From NCBI RefSeq assembly GCF_000425485.1, contig NZ_AUDN01000015.1, positions 1 to 64,000 on the forward strand: 64,000 bases of DNA, in the 5' to 3' direction. Below, in pieces: positions 19,130-28,947 of the stretch. Position 1 is the stretch's first letter; the number at the start of each line of letters is the position of its first letter. The translations under genes were made by a program, and so were the position numbers. Source of the DNA: Flavobacterium tegetincola DSM 22377. GTDB taxonomy: Bacteria; Bacteroidota; Bacteroidia; Flavobacteriales; Flavobacteriaceae. The notes below the pieces were generated by a model. It made no database searches and was not told the DNA's origin. It saw nothing but the letters and a program-made list of their open reading frames with translations.

Positions 19130-21619
19130 ATGAAAAAAGTTACTCTATTACTTTTGTTTCTTGTTTTGTCGCTGCCAATAAGTAGTTTTGCTCAGTCAAA
19201 AAAGAAAAAAAGACAACAAGAAGCGGCAGCTAAAGAATTGGCATTGAAAAGTCAAGCAGCTTCCGACAAGAAAAAAGACGTAAAAATAAAAGATTACAGC
19301 CAAGTTATTACTAAGGAAGCAAAATCACAAAAAGGATTGTTTGCTGTTCATAAAGTGGCTGACAAATATTTTTATGAAATTCCAAAAAATTTGCTTGGAA
19401 AAGAAATGTTGTTGGTGAGTAGAATTTCTAAAATTCCTTCAGGATTTGGTAACGGATATGTAAATGCAGGGAGTTCGGCAAACGAAGACTTAATAACGTG
19501 GGAACGGTTCCAAGATAAAATTTTGCTAAAAGTAAGATCGTATGCGGCAACAGCCAACGACAGTTTGCCCATAAATGTGTCGGTACGATTGAATAATTAT
19601 GAACCAACCTTGTATGCTTTTAATATTGAAGCTTTTAGCAAAGATTCTTCCAATGTGGTTATTGATGTGACCAAGTTTTTCAGCAGTGATGTTAAGGCCA
19701 TTAGCGGTTTGGATGCAAGGACGCGAGAAGCTTATAAGGTGAAAAATTTGGATGATTCAAGAAGTTTTATCAACAGTATGAAATCATTTCCAATGAACAT
19801 TGAAGTGGTGCAAGACTTTACCTATAATGCTAGTAAACCATCAGTTTTAGAAAGTACCGAAACCATATCTATTCAAATGAATCAATCGATGATTTTGCTA
19901 CCAGAACATCCAATGAAGCCGCGACTTTTTGACGAAAGAGTAGGTTGGTTCACAGTAAGTCAATATGATTATTCTAGTGAAGCTTTAAAATCAGATAAGA
20001 AAACCTACATCAGAAGATGGCGTTTAGAACCAAAAGATGTTGCCGCATACAATAGAGGAGAATTAGTTGAACCAATTAAACCCATTGTCTATTATCTTGA
20101 TCCTGCTACGCCACAAAAATTACGAAAGTACATTAGAGCGGGCGTTGAAGAATGGCAAGCGGCCTTTGAAACTGCAGGATTTAAAAATGCGATTATTTGT
20201 AAAGATGCACCAACAAAGGAGGAAGATCCTGAATTTAGTCCGGAAGACATTCGGTATTCTGTAATTCGATATGTGGCAAGTACAACACGTAATGCTGTTG
20301 GACCTAGTGTTTCTGATCCGCGAACTGGTGAAATTATTGAAAGTGATATTATTTGGTACCACAACCATTTGCGTTCCTACCGCAATCGCTATTTGTTAGA
20401 GACTGGAGCAGCCAATCCAAAAGCGCGAACATTGGATACGAGCGAAGAAGATATGGGCGAAATGATGCAAATGGTAATTGCTCATGAAGTGGGACACGCG
20501 TTAGGATTTCCGCACAATATGGGTGCAAGCTGCTCGTATGATGTAGAAAGTTATCGAAGTCCAGCATTTACAAAGGAAAATGGAATTTCTTCCAGTATTA
20601 TGGATTATGCACGTTTTAATTATATTGCCCAACCTGGAGATGGCGACGTGCGATTTATCAGAAAAATGGGACCTTATGATTCCTATGCTACCAATTGGGG
20701 TTATCGTTTGATTCCAAATGCAACCACACCTGAAAGCGAAACGGCAACGCTAGATAAATGGATTGAAGAAAAAGCGAACGATTCAAAATATCATTTTGGA
20801 AGCCAAGGAAGCTCTTTTGATCCGAGTTCTCAAACGGAGGATGTAGGAAATGATGCGATGAAAGCGGGAAATTATGCTTTGAAAAATTTAAAATTTGTCA
20901 CAGAAAATTTGCCTAAATGGACCAGTGACAAAACCAATGATTATGCCGATTTAGAGGAGTTGTACGGCGAATTGCTTTCAGTTTGGGGTCGTTATGTTGG
21001 CCACGTAACTACAAACATTGGTGGTGTTTACGAAAATTATAAGAAACCAGTTCAAGGAGGAACCGTTTATTCGGTTGTTCCGAAAGAAAAACAGCAAGAA
21101 GCAATGCGTTGGCTTCATAAAAATGCATTTGCATCGCCAACTTGGTTGGTAAATAATTCTATACTTAAAAATACCGTTCACGCGGGTTATGTAGAAAAAT
21201 TCAGAGCCGCTCAATCGCGCTTTTTAACCAAGTTATTGGCGTTTGAAACATTAGGAAGATTAATAGATGGTGCTAACTTAAGTGCTGCAAATTATCAACC
21301 TGTGACTTTTTTAAAAGAACTGCGACTTGGTCTGTGGCAAGAAGCGGCATCGCAACAAAATGTGTCGGTTTACCGAAGAAACTTGCAGCGTGCTTATCTG
21401 GAACGAATGGAATTTTTGAGTACAGAAAAAATGAATGCTAATGCAAGAGCTGACTTTTACCTTACCTCACAATCAGATGTCAGAGCGCTTGTCCGTGGTG
21501 AACTGAAGCAATTACTACGTTCGTTGCAGTTGGCAAAATCAGCGGCGGTTGATACCGAAACAAAATATCATTATGAAGACTGTATTGAGCGAATTCAATT
21601 GATTTTAAAACCAATTTAA
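19130..21619 (+). CDS. Secreted zinc-dependent metalloprotease (DUF5117/DUF5118 type)
   Basis: An 829-residue exported protease. The signal peptide (MKKVTLLLLFLVLSLPISSFAQ) is followed by a Lys-rich stretch and a beta-rich N-terminal region. The metal site is HEVGHALGFPHNM near residue 450, an extended HExxHxxGxxH motif of metzincin type, followed by SIMDYARFNY as a Met-turn-like motif. Length and order match the large zinc-dependent metalloproteases common in Bacteroidetes. Its substrate is unknown. It has no operon partner and is convergent with the Mla block across a shared terminator. Confidence 0.9.
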   Translation: MKKVTLLLLFLVLSLPISSFAQSKKKKRQQEAAAKELALKSQAASDKKKDVKIKDYSQVITKEAKSQKGLFAVHKVADKYFYEIPKNLLGKEMLLVSRISKIPSGFGNGYVNAGSSANEDLITWERFQDKILLKVRSYAATANDSLPINVSVRLNNYEPTLYAFNIEAFSKDSSNVVIDVTKFFSSDVKAISGLDARTREAYKVKNLDDSRSFINSMKSFPMNIEVVQDFTYNASKPSVLESTETISIQMNQSMILLPEHPMKPRLFDERVGWFTVSQYDYSSEALKSDKKTYIRRWRLEPKDVAAYNRGELVEPIKPIVYYLDPATPQKLRKYIRAGVEEWQAAFETAGFKNAIICKDAPTKEEDPEFSPEDIRYSVIRYVASTTRNAVGPSVSDPRTGEIIESDIIWYHNHLRSYRNRYLLETGAANPKARTLDTSEEDMGEMMQMVIAHEVGHALGFPHNMGASCSYDVESYRSPAFTKENGISSSIMDYARFNYIAQPGDGDVRFIRKMGPYDSYATNWGYRLIPNATTPESETATLDKWIEEKANDSKYHFGSQGSSFDPSSQTEDVGNDAMKAGNYALKNLKFVTENLPKWTSDKTNDYADLEELYGELLSVWGRYVGHVTTNIGGVYENYKKPVQGGTVYSVVPKEKQQEAMRWLHKNAFASPTWLVNNSILKNTVHAGYVEKFRAAQSRFLTKLLAFETLGRLIDGANLSAANYQPVTFLKELRLGLWQEAASQQNVSVYRRNLQRAYLERMEFLSTEKMNANARADFYLTSQSDVRALVRGELKQLLRSLQLAKSAAVDTETKYHYEDCIERIQLILKPI

Positions 21620-21743
21620 TAGGAACTATTGGATCTTATTAAGAAATTTTGATAGCCAAATTTAAATGTAACATCTAAATTATTTGTGTGATACGTTTTA
21701 AATTTTTTACTTAAAGCATATTTTTAAATTCACCTAGATATTT

Positions 21744-21781
21744 AAAAAGCTTCTATTTCACAGGAAATAGAAGCTTTTTTT
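21744..21781. terminator. Bidirectional terminator between the metalloprotease and Mla genes
   Basis: AAAAAGCTTCTATTTC and GAAATAGAAGCTTTTTT form a long stem around a four-base loop. It has A and T tracts on both sides, so it can stop transcripts from either side. Confidence 0.88.
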
Positions 21782-21784
21782 AGT

Positions 21785-22504
21785 TTACTTTTTATTTTTT
21801 CTAGCTTCTTTTTCGGCAGCTTTCTTTTGTCGTTCTTTTGCTCGTTCTTTTTTCTTGAAATAACCTCGCAATAAGAAATTGCTTTTGGCTGCTTCCATAT
21901 TTTCGTCCAGTTTCTTTGTGCTGGTTTTTAAATTGGTCATTGTAGCATCGAGACTTTCAGCCATACTATCATCATTAATCAATTTTCCTAAACTACCTTT
22001 ACCGTCGTTGATTTTTACCATAATCTCAGCAATTTCTTCTGTAGCAATTGCAGCATTGTCGGCGGTCATTTGTAAACTTTCGATAATTGCATCGGTTTCT
22101 ATTGGTTCATTTGAAGCAATTACTTGTCCTTCTTTTATCACTTTCGTACTACTTCCACCGCGGGACAAAACAATGAGTTTATCTCCAATAATTCCTTCCG
22201 ATCCAATACCGGCTTCGCTATCGTCTTTAATAAATTTCTGAACGTCTTTCTTTACGAGCATGGTTACTTGGACAGTGGAATCGTTCACAATCAATATCTG
22301 ATCCACAGTTCCAACATTAATTCCTGAAAAACGAACTGCATTTCCAACTTGTAAGCCACTTACGTTTTCGAAATTAGCTTTCACAGTAAAAACGGGATCG
22401 AATAAGTTTTTTTGTTTCCCTATAACAAATATTGCAAGAAAAAATAAAATAATTCCTGCGGTAACAAACATTCCGAGTTTGATTTTATAGTTTTTAAATT
22501 CCAT
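21785..22504 (-). CDS. MlaD-family MCE protein
   Basis: A 239-residue protein with one N-terminal membrane anchor (about 8-27) and an MCE domain (about 38-115, containing VSGLQVGNAVRFSGINVGTV). A helical region and a strongly basic Lys/Arg/Glu-rich tail follow. MCE proteins form hexameric tunnels that carry phospholipids between membranes. It is the last gene of an MlaE-MlaF-MlaD block, two bases after the ATPase gene. Confidence 0.92.
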   Translation of the reverse strand: MEFKNYKIKLGMFVTAGIILFFLAIFVIGKQKNLFDPVFTVKANFENVSGLQVGNAVRFSGINVGTVDQILIVNDSTVQVTMLVKKDVQKFIKDDSEAGIGSEGIIGDKLIVLSRGGSSTKVIKEGQVIASNEPIETDAIIESLQMTADNAAIATEEIAEIMVKINDGKGSLGKLINDDSMAESLDATMTNLKTSTKKLDENMEAAKSNFLLRGYFKKKERAKERQKKAAEKEARKNKK

Positions 22505-22506
22505 GA

Positions 22507-23289
22507 TTATATTGTTTTTGTGTTGGTAATGTTTTGACTTTTAAAATACGAATTCACTAATGCATCATCAGAGTTTTCAAAATCAGCAAGCGTTCCTTCC
22601 TTATATACCTTTCCATCTTGCAGCATGATAATACGGTTGGCTACAGTTTTGGCGCATTCTATGTCGTGCGTAATTATGATGGAAGAAGTCTTGTATTTAG
22701 CTTGTACTTCATTTATAAGCAAACTGATTTCATGCGAACTTACAGGGTCTAATCCGGTCGTTGGTTCGTCATACAGCATGATTTCTGGATCTACGATAAT
22801 AGTTCGAGCCAAACTGATTCTTTTTTTCATACCACCTGAAAGTTCAGAAGGCATTTTATCAATAGAATCGGGGAGTCCTACATTTTCTAATGCTTCTTGC
22901 ACTTTGGCGTTTACTTCTGCTCTTGACAAATTTTTAAACATTCTTCGGAGTGGAAATTCTAAATTTTCCCGAACGGTCATTGAATCGTATAAAGCGCCAC
23001 CTTGAAAGAGGAATCCAATTTTCCGTCGCACTTCATTTAATTGCAAATTATTAAGTTCCGTCATTTCATTGCCACACACATTTATAGTTCCTGAATCTGA
23101 TTTTAAGAGTCGAACAATACATTTGATCAAAACTGATTTTCCTGTTCCGGATTTCCCTAAAACAACTAAATTTTCTTCCTTTTTTAGTGAAAGCGTTAAT
23201 CCTTTTAAAATTTGTGCAGTGTCAAAACTTTTAGTCAAATCAGTGATGACAACTACGTTTTCTGTCTTCTTTTCTAAAGATGTGCTCAT
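22507..23289 (-). CDS. MlaF-family ABC transporter ATPase
   Basis: A 260-residue ABC ATPase that powers the MCE lipid transporter. Walker A is GKSGTGKSVLIK (about 42-53), the Q-loop LFQGGALYDSMTVREN, the signature ELSGGMKKRISLAR, Walker B IMLYDEPTTGLDPVSS, and the switch His in IIITHDIE. The GGALYDSMTV segment is characteristic of MlaF-type ATPases. Its start overlaps the end of the permease gene by four bases. Confidence 0.94.
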   Translation of the reverse strand: MSTSLEKKTENVVVITDLTKSFDTAQILKGLTLSLKKEENLVVLGKSGTGKSVLIKCIVRLLKSDSGTINVCGNEMTELNNLQLNEVRRKIGFLFQGGALYDSMTVRENLEFPLRRMFKNLSRAEVNAKVQEALENVGLPDSIDKMPSELSGGMKKRISLARTIIVDPEIMLYDEPTTGLDPVSSHEISLLINEVQAKYKTSSIIITHDIECAKTVANRIIMLQDGKVYKEGTLADFENSDDALVNSYFKSQNITNTKTI

Positions 23290-24122
23290 AATAAATCGGT
23301 TATTTGTACCGCAATTAAATCCACGATAATTACTAAAAGGGAAGACATTACTACGGCAGAATTAGCTGCAATTCCAACACTTTCTGTTCCTCTTCCGGCA
23401 TTAAAACCTTTGTAACATCCCACAAAACCGATTACGGCACCAAAGAAAAATGTTTTTATAACAGCTGGAAATAAGTCTAAAAATGTAACGTTGCTAAAAG
23501 CTTGTGAAATGAATAATACAAAACTTACATCACCTTTAATATTAGCTCCAATCCAACTTCCTAAAATTCCCAATGCGTCTGCATAAAGTGTAAGTAAAGG
23601 CAACATGAAAATGGCTGCTAAAACGCGGGGTACAATTAAAAATTTAAGAGGATTGGTGGAAGAAACTTCCATAGCGTCAATTTGTTCGGTTACTCGCATG
23701 GATCCGATTTCGGCACCCATACTTGAACCAATTTTTCCGGCACAAATTAGCGCTGTAATTACGGGTCCCATTTCTCGAATAATGGATATTGCAACCATTC
23801 CAGGCAACATACTAACTGCTCCAAAATTCACTAAAACAGGTCTAGATTGAATGGTTAACACGAGGCCAATAATAATTCCTGTAACCGAAATTAGTCCTAG
23901 AGATTGATTGCCAATCGCGTAACATTGTTTTAGAAATTGTTTGAATTCAAAGTCTTTTCCAAACGTATTTGCCAGCACTTTAAGTACAAATCGGGTGGCA
24001 TTTCCAATGTCTTCAAAGAAGATTTCAAATTTATTTTTTGTCTTCGGCGATGTATGCTGTACAATTTCTTTTTCAGGATGGTCATCAGAACCAGCACCGG
24101 ATGTAAGTAGTGTTTCTTTCAT
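23286..24122 (-). CDS. MlaE-family permease
   Basis: A 278-residue integral membrane protein of the MlaE/YrbE family, with a ~40-residue hydrophilic N-terminus and about five membrane segments. Typical family stretches are MVAISIIREMGPVITALICAGKIG-like (about 130) and EIGSMRVTEQIDAM. It forms the inner-membrane channel of the MCE lipid transporter. It lies 15 bases after the AI-2E-family gene, so the four genes may be one operon. Confidence 0.93.
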   Translation of the reverse strand: MKETLLTSGAGSDDHPEKEIVQHTSPKTKNKFEIFFEDIGNATRFVLKVLANTFGKDFEFKQFLKQCYAIGNQSLGLISVTGIIIGLVLTIQSRPVLVNFGAVSMLPGMVAISIIREMGPVITALICAGKIGSSMGAEIGSMRVTEQIDAMEVSSTNPLKFLIVPRVLAAIFMLPLLTLYADALGILGSWIGANIKGDVSFVLFISQAFSNVTFLDLFPAVIKTFFFGAVIGFVGCYKGFNAGRGTESVGIAANSAVVMSSLLVIIVDLIAVQITDLL

Positions 24123-24137
24123 AGATAATGGAATTGA

Positions 24138-25349
24138 CTAATCAGGTTTTGAGTCGTTTATATCATTAGTTGAAGATTCTGTGAATACGGGAAGATCTAC
24201 GGAATCACTAGTGTCATTTGTATCATCATTGTACTCACTTTGCATACTGTAGCTGTAATTGGTAAGTCTGATACTTCGCCATTCGTAGGTTTTGGGTAGA
24301 TCATCACCCATCAAATAACCCCAAGGCTTGAGAGGTTCAATGCGATCAAAAATAACTTTTAAAATTGCAATTGTGGGAATTGCCAAGAACATTCCGGAAA
24401 TTCCAGCAATCGCTCCTCCAATGATAATTCCAACAATGGATGCCATGGCGTTGATTTCAACTTTGGAACTGACCACTAACGGAACCAAAATGTTATTGTC
24501 TATCAATTGTACAATAATCGTTACGATTATCACTCCTAAAATCATTGATAAATCTGGCGTGCCTGTTAATGTGGCAAACATACTGATGACCATGGCAATT
24601 ATAATTCCCAGGTACGGAATTAGATTTAGCAATCCCGTTAAAACGCCTAGTAATACAGCATATTCAATTCCTGCAATCATGAATCCGATGGTAGTCATTG
24701 TGGCAACTGAAAAAAGTTGGATCAACAGGCCCACCAAATAACTTTTGACCGCTACTTTTATCTGGCCTAAAATGTCAAGCAAAATACTTTCGTCTTCTTT
24801 CTTTACTAATTTATTTAAGAATTTCATAAAGTGAGTTCTATAAAGTAAAATTAGAAACATGTAGATTGGAATTAAAGTCAGGTTTAACAAGGTATCTGTA
24901 AAGGACAGCAAGGTGCTACCCAGAATTTCTTTACCTGATTTAACAGTATCGTTAGTTGCATTTTCTATGTATTTATCTTGCTCAACGGTACTTATATTGA
25001 AGTGATTTCGAACAAATTCCTGTAAATTCATTAAATGAATGTTGAAATTTTCTTTGATCTTATTCCAATCTCTCATAAAGTCGGTCAACTCCCATGAAAT
25101 AAAAGTCAGAATTCCGATGATGAGTAAGACAAATAAGAGCACGCTAATCATTACCGCAATAACGTGTGGCAAATGTAATTTTTGATTTAAAAAAGCCGTT
25201 ATCGGTCTCAGTAAAATGGCAAATAGCAGCGCCATTGCCAGAGGTATAAGTATTTCTTGCGCAATATGCAACGTATAAAAAATTGCAATTAAGCTTACTA
25301 ATGTTAGCGATAATTTTACGTAAAACGGCAGCTTTAAAGTTGTATTCAT
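24138..25349 (-). CDS. AI-2E-family transporter
   Basis: A 403-residue inner-membrane protein of the AI-2E transporter (PerM/TqsA) family with about eight membrane segments. Family features include an early IAQEILIPLAMALLFAILLRP helix pair and the late NNILVPLVVSSKVEINAM motif around residue 290. Members export small molecules or exchange ions; the substrate here is unknown. It sits immediately upstream of MlaE, suggesting an envelope-related role. Confidence 0.9.
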   Translation of the reverse strand: MNTTLKLPFYVKLSLTLVSLIAIFYTLHIAQEILIPLAMALLFAILLRPITAFLNQKLHLPHVIAVMISVLLFVLLIIGILTFISWELTDFMRDWNKIKENFNIHLMNLQEFVRNHFNISTVEQDKYIENATNDTVKSGKEILGSTLLSFTDTLLNLTLIPIYMFLILLYRTHFMKFLNKLVKKEDESILLDILGQIKVAVKSYLVGLLIQLFSVATMTTIGFMIAGIEYAVLLGVLTGLLNLIPYLGIIIAMVISMFATLTGTPDLSMILGVIIVTIIVQLIDNNILVPLVVSSKVEINAMASIVGIIIGGAIAGISGMFLAIPTIAILKVIFDRIEPLKPWGYLMGDDLPKTYEWRSIRLTNYSYSMQSEYNDDTNDTSDSVDLPVFTESSTNDINDSKPD

Positions 25350-25482
25350 GTAGTCAGTTTTATTTATAAGTTAGCTGAAATGCACTGCTGCTTTTTGGAA
25401 GCTTTACTTAGAACAAAATTGATTGAAAATAACAAGCTAGCGCTTACAAGTCTACACTATTACTTTATACAATTTACACCTG

Positions 25483-26010
25483 CTAATTGGACGAGTGGTG
25501 GTTTGGCCTTTTATTAGTCGATATTCCTTTTTGTAAAAAGAGGGAGTTGGGATAAGTAACTAAATCACCATCCAAGGTTTTAACCAATGTATAGAAGGTA
25601 TGAATAGAAATAATTTCACCTTCAATTGGAAAGTCCTTATCATGAATTCTTATGCTGTCGCCAATCTTAAACGGGAACGAAAAAAGCACAATAAATCCTG
25701 AAGTAATGTTGCTTAAAATAGACCATTGCGCAAACAAAGCAACCCCAATAACGGTCAATACGGAGGAAATAGTAACAAATAAATCATCAGTTTTTACACC
25801 CCAAATCATAATCAGACCAATAAAAAATAAAGAAGTAATAAATACACTAATGTATTTAATTACAAGATTTTTCCGGTATTCAATTACTTCGCTTTTAATC
25901 GCGTACTTTTTAATTAACTGAATAATGATGTAGCGCAGAACACTTAGCGTAAGCATCATTACACCTGTTGCAATTATTTCGCGTAAATAGTTTGAGAAAA
26001 ACTCGTTCAT
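25483..26010 (-). CDS. Small mechanosensitive-channel (MscS) family protein
   Basis: A 175-residue protein with about three membrane helices (roughly 10-32, 50-70 and 78-100) and a short beta domain with the MscS-like SFPFKIGDSIRI stretch. It is much shorter than E. coli MscS (286 residues) and lacks most of the cytoplasmic vestibule. Short forms like this occur in Flavobacteria. It overlaps the Maf gene by one base and belongs to the UbiA-Maf-MscS cluster. Confidence 0.85.
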   Translation of the reverse strand: MNEFFSNYLREIIATGVMMLTLSVLRYIIIQLIKKYAIKSEVIEYRKNLVIKYISVFITSLFFIGLIMIWGVKTDDLFVTISSVLTVIGVALFAQWSILSNITSGFIVLFSFPFKIGDSIRIHDKDFPIEGEIISIHTFYTLVKTLDGDLVTYPNSLFLQKGISTNKRPNHHSSN

Positions 26011-26594
26011 TATTTAAATGTTTTAAAAAATTCAAAAACCAAATGCGTAGGCAATCCCATCACGTTGGTATAAGATCCTGAAATTGATGTAACACCCACT
26101 AAACCAATCCAATCCTGAATTCCGTACGAACCAGCTTTGTCAAAAGGTTTACAGTTTTTAATATAGTATCGGATCATTTCATCTGTTAATTCGCAAAAGG
26201 TCACTTCCGTGTAATCATGTAAAGTAGTCACCTTTTCGGTTGTTTTAAATGAAACTGACGTGATGACTTGATGGGTTGAATTTGAAAGTTTTTTCAACAT
26301 TAAGAACGCGTCTTCTGCATCTTTCGGTTTTCCTAATGCCTGATTTTTATGCCAAACAATGGTATCGCTCGTGATTAAGAGTTCGTCTATTGCCAAAGTT
26401 CCGTCAAATGCTTTACCTTTTAGTTCGGCCAAATAATCGGTTATTTCATCGGCTTTCAAATGTTCGGGATAGACTTCCTCAATTTCGCGCAGGCGTAGTT
26501 CAAAATCCAATCCCAAATCTTTAAAAAACTGCTGACGTCGAGGCGAACCGGACGCTAAAATTATTTTGAATTCCTGGAGTTTTGTACTAAACAT
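26010..26594 (-). CDS. maf: Maf-family nucleotide pyrophosphatase
   Basis: A 194-residue Maf/Ham1-like enzyme that hydrolyses non-canonical or unwanted nucleoside triphosphates; relatives affect septum formation. The N-terminal substrate loop ASGSPRRQ, the acidic TSDTIV and the KAGSYGIQ stretch near residue 150 are the family motifs. It overlaps its upstream (UbiA) and downstream (MscS) neighbours by a few bases. Confidence 0.94.
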   Translation of the reverse strand: MFSTKLQEFKIILASGSPRRQQFFKDLGLDFELRLREIEEVYPEHLKADEITDYLAELKGKAFDGTLAIDELLITSDTIVWHKNQALGKPKDAEDAFLMLKKLSNSTHQVITSVSFKTTEKVTTLHDYTEVTFCELTDEMIRYYIKNCKPFDKAGSYGIQDWIGLVGVTSISGSYTNVMGLPTHLVFEFFKTFK

Positions 26595-27510
26595 TGTATA
26601 GGATATTTAAGGAGTTGACTGCTATAGAAAGAATCCCAAAAAATAAGACTACTTTTAAAAGCAGACTCAACATTTTAAAATCGGAAGAAGTTTTAGCTTC
26701 AAATAATTTGATGCAAATTAATACAAGAGGTGCAATTATAGTCAGTAAACTGTACAAAGTACTGATGTATAAATTATTGCTGAAATAGTAAATATAAATA
26801 TAATACAACAGATAAAATGTAATGAATGCAGTTGCCGCCAAAACAATTTTTGAGGTTCTTGCCACGCCAATTGCAATGGGTAACGTGTTCATTCCCATAT
26901 TATAATCGCCTTTCACGTCTTGTAAGTCCTTGACCATTTCTCGAATAAAATTGATTAGAAAAGCAAATAACGCATAATCCAACAGAAGCTTGAATAAAAT
27001 ACCCAAATGAACTTGCGTGTCTGGCGTGATCATCGGATACAAATCGAACAATCCAATGATAATGACGCTAATAGCAGTTAAAATCGAAACAATTATATTT
27101 CCAATTAAAAGCGATTGTTTAAAGGACGATGCATATAAATATAAAGTACCAGAAACAACTATAAAAAGTAAGGCAAATCCTGGTTTCTCTATAACATTTG
27201 ATAAATAAAATCCGCCACCAACTCCAAGAACATTTAATGCAATGTAGAGGTTATAGGCGTTTGCTTCGCTAATTTCTTTGCCAATAATTACCTCTTTATT
27301 ATTGATTGCATCTGTTTCCTTGTCAAAAATATTATTGATGATATAACCTGCTGCAGCAATACAAACAGTAGACAATACAAGAATTCCAAATTGCAAGTCG
27401 CTTAAAGCTAAAGATATATCTTGCAAATTCAGAAATCCATATCTAAAGAGCAATTGCATGAATAGGAGTAACAATAAATTTTGATAACGAATGAGCTTTA
27501 AAAATGCCAT
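26587..27510 (-). CDS. UbiA-family prenyltransferase (geranylgeranylglycerol-phosphate geranylgeranyltransferase-like)
   Basis: A 307-residue polytopic membrane prenyltransferase with about eight to nine helices. The two prenyl-diphosphate sites are seen as NNIFDKETDAINN (about residue 60) and DLQDVKGDYNMG (about 193). In Flavobacteria this gene is usually annotated as a digeranylgeranylglyceryl phosphate synthase-like enzyme; the real acceptor is unclear because these bacteria do not make archaeal lipids as their main membrane. It overlaps maf by eight bases. Confidence 0.85.
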   Translation of the reverse strand: MAFLKLIRYQNLLLLLFMQLLFRYGFLNLQDISLALSDLQFGILVLSTVCIAAAGYIINNIFDKETDAINNKEVIIGKEISEANAYNLYIALNVLGVGGGFYLSNVIEKPGFALLFIVVSGTLYLYASSFKQSLLIGNIIVSILTAISVIIIGLFDLYPMITPDTQVHLGILFKLLLDYALFAFLINFIREMVKDLQDVKGDYNMGMNTLPIAIGVARTSKIVLAATAFITFYLLYYIYIYYFSNNLYISTLYSLLTIIAPLVLICIKLFEAKTSSDFKMLSLLLKVVLFFGILSIAVNSLNILYNV

Positions 27511-27600
27511 AATATAGTGGATGCAAAATTAATTTAGGTGCAGGATTGCGGGGTTAAAGATAATTTCTTTAGCGCTAAATTTAAAATTTTTTGCTGCTAT

Positions 27601-27636
27601 AAAAAAAATGCCCGAAATTTCTTTCAGGCATTTTCT
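27601..27636 (-). terminator. Terminator upstream of the UbiA gene, ending the repeat-rich gene
   Basis: On the minus strand AATGCCTGAAAG and TTTCGGGCATT form a stem followed by eight T, 15 bases after the stop codon at 27651. Confidence 0.8.
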
Positions 27637-27650
27637 TTAATAGTTGATTT

Positions 27651-28793
27651 TTAGCTTCTGGAATACGTTCGGCTTCCAGAAGTATTTCCAGAACTTCGCG
27701 TACTTTCAGAACGTGTGGCACTTTGTGAAGGAGCACTACTTCGAGTTGAACGCGTCGCATTTGAATTGCTTGAAGTGGATCTAACGGCTTGTTGACTGTA
27801 ATTTCGAGTAGGAGTACTTTGTGTAGTTGCACTTCTTACAGCGCTTGAAGGCGTTACTGTATTTCTATTTCTAGAACTTGATAAAGCCTCACTTCTTACC
27901 GATTTTGCAGGCGTTGTGGATCGAACCGCAGTGTTTGTATTTCTAGTTGTATTTGTACTTCTAACATTACGTGCACTAGTTGCATTTCGAACTGTTCCAG
28001 AAGTAGAAGTCGAATAATTTCTAGTTGCAGCATAATCAGTTCTTCTTCCAGAATTAGCAGCTTGGTTTAAAGTATATCTATTGGTTGCTGTATTTCTAGT
28101 TGCAAATGACTGATTGGGATGGTTTCTTTCATACCCATTGCTTCTTCGAGTTTCATACATTGCCACTGCTCTTGTGCTTCTTCTATTGTCGCAATAGTTG
28201 TAATTGTTGTACTGATTGATGTGAACATGCACATTTCTTCGGTAACGGTACACTGGGTACGGAGTCCAAGCATAATAGTAGTTCGGATAGTAATTAAAAT
28301 AATATGGAGAATAGTATGGGTTGTAATTGTTTACCCAAAACATATTGTAAATAATGGGACGGTTTACGTACACCGGCTCATAAATATAATTTTGACCGTA
28401 CATAAAAACGTCTCCAACTACTTGAATCTGTACTTGATTGTTTTGATCGCGTTCAACTTCAATTGTAGCTACATCTTGAAAAACATCACGTTCTAAAACG
28501 GCCTGCAAAATAATTAAATGCGTATTTTTTTCCACTGCTTCAATCACTCGTAAGTAATCCACTTGGCGGTCAAAATTCAAATCAAGATTAGAAATCTTGT
28601 TTTTTGGGTCGTTCAATTGGCGCTCAAAATCTTGTAAATCTCTTGCATCTCCAAAAATGGAAGCTACAGCTCTTAAATCTAAATTGTCACTGATTTCGTT
28701 ATTCGTTGCATTTACAGTAGTTCTGTTTTGTGCAACAATCGGATTTTGTGCTAAAAATCCAAAAAGGGCGAGGGTAAGTAAATGTGTTTTCAT
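27651..28793 (-). CDS. Secreted protein with Tyr/Asn-rich middle and Ser/Thr/Arg-rich tail
   Basis: A 380-residue exported protein of unknown function. ATG at 28793 gives a proper signal peptide (MKTHLLTLALFGFLAQNPIVAQ); an in-frame ATG 22 codons upstream does not. Residues about 25-145 are an ordinary globular domain (NLDLRAVASIFGDARDLQDFE). Residues 150-205 are dense in Tyr, Asn and Pro. From about 220 the protein is almost only Ser, Thr, Arg, Asn and Ala with recurring VRS/RST units. The tail is probably unstructured and may bind surface polymers or nucleic acid. Confidence 0.75.
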   Translation of the reverse strand: MKTHLLTLALFGFLAQNPIVAQNRTTVNATNNEISDNLDLRAVASIFGDARDLQDFERQLNDPKNKISNLDLNFDRQVDYLRVIEAVEKNTHLIILQAVLERDVFQDVATIEVERDQNNQVQIQVVGDVFMYGQNYIYEPVYVNRPIIYNMFWVNNYNPYYSPYYFNYYPNYYYAWTPYPVYRYRRNVHVHINQYNNYNYCDNRRSTRAVAMYETRRSNGYERNHPNQSFATRNTATNRYTLNQAANSGRRTDYAATRNYSTSTSGTVRNATSARNVRSTNTTRNTNTAVRSTTPAKSVRSEALSSSRNRNTVTPSSAVRSATTQSTPTRNYSQQAVRSTSSNSNATRSTRSSAPSQSATRSESTRSSGNTSGSRTYSRS

Positions 28794-28947
28794 GATTTTC
28801 AAATTTAATTGTTGGTTTTTTGATTGTATTTGAAAACGGTAAAACAAGAGGTATGCCAATAATTTGATATTAATATTATTTTAACACATTTATAAATTGA
28901 TATTGTAATAAAATATTGTTTTTATAATGAACTCTTTTAGAAAAGTG

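Noticed and set aside
21785..24122. Mla cluster as a novel system
   Set aside because: MlaE-MlaF-MlaD order and motifs are well known in Bacteroidetes; only the AI-2E neighbour is slightly unusual.
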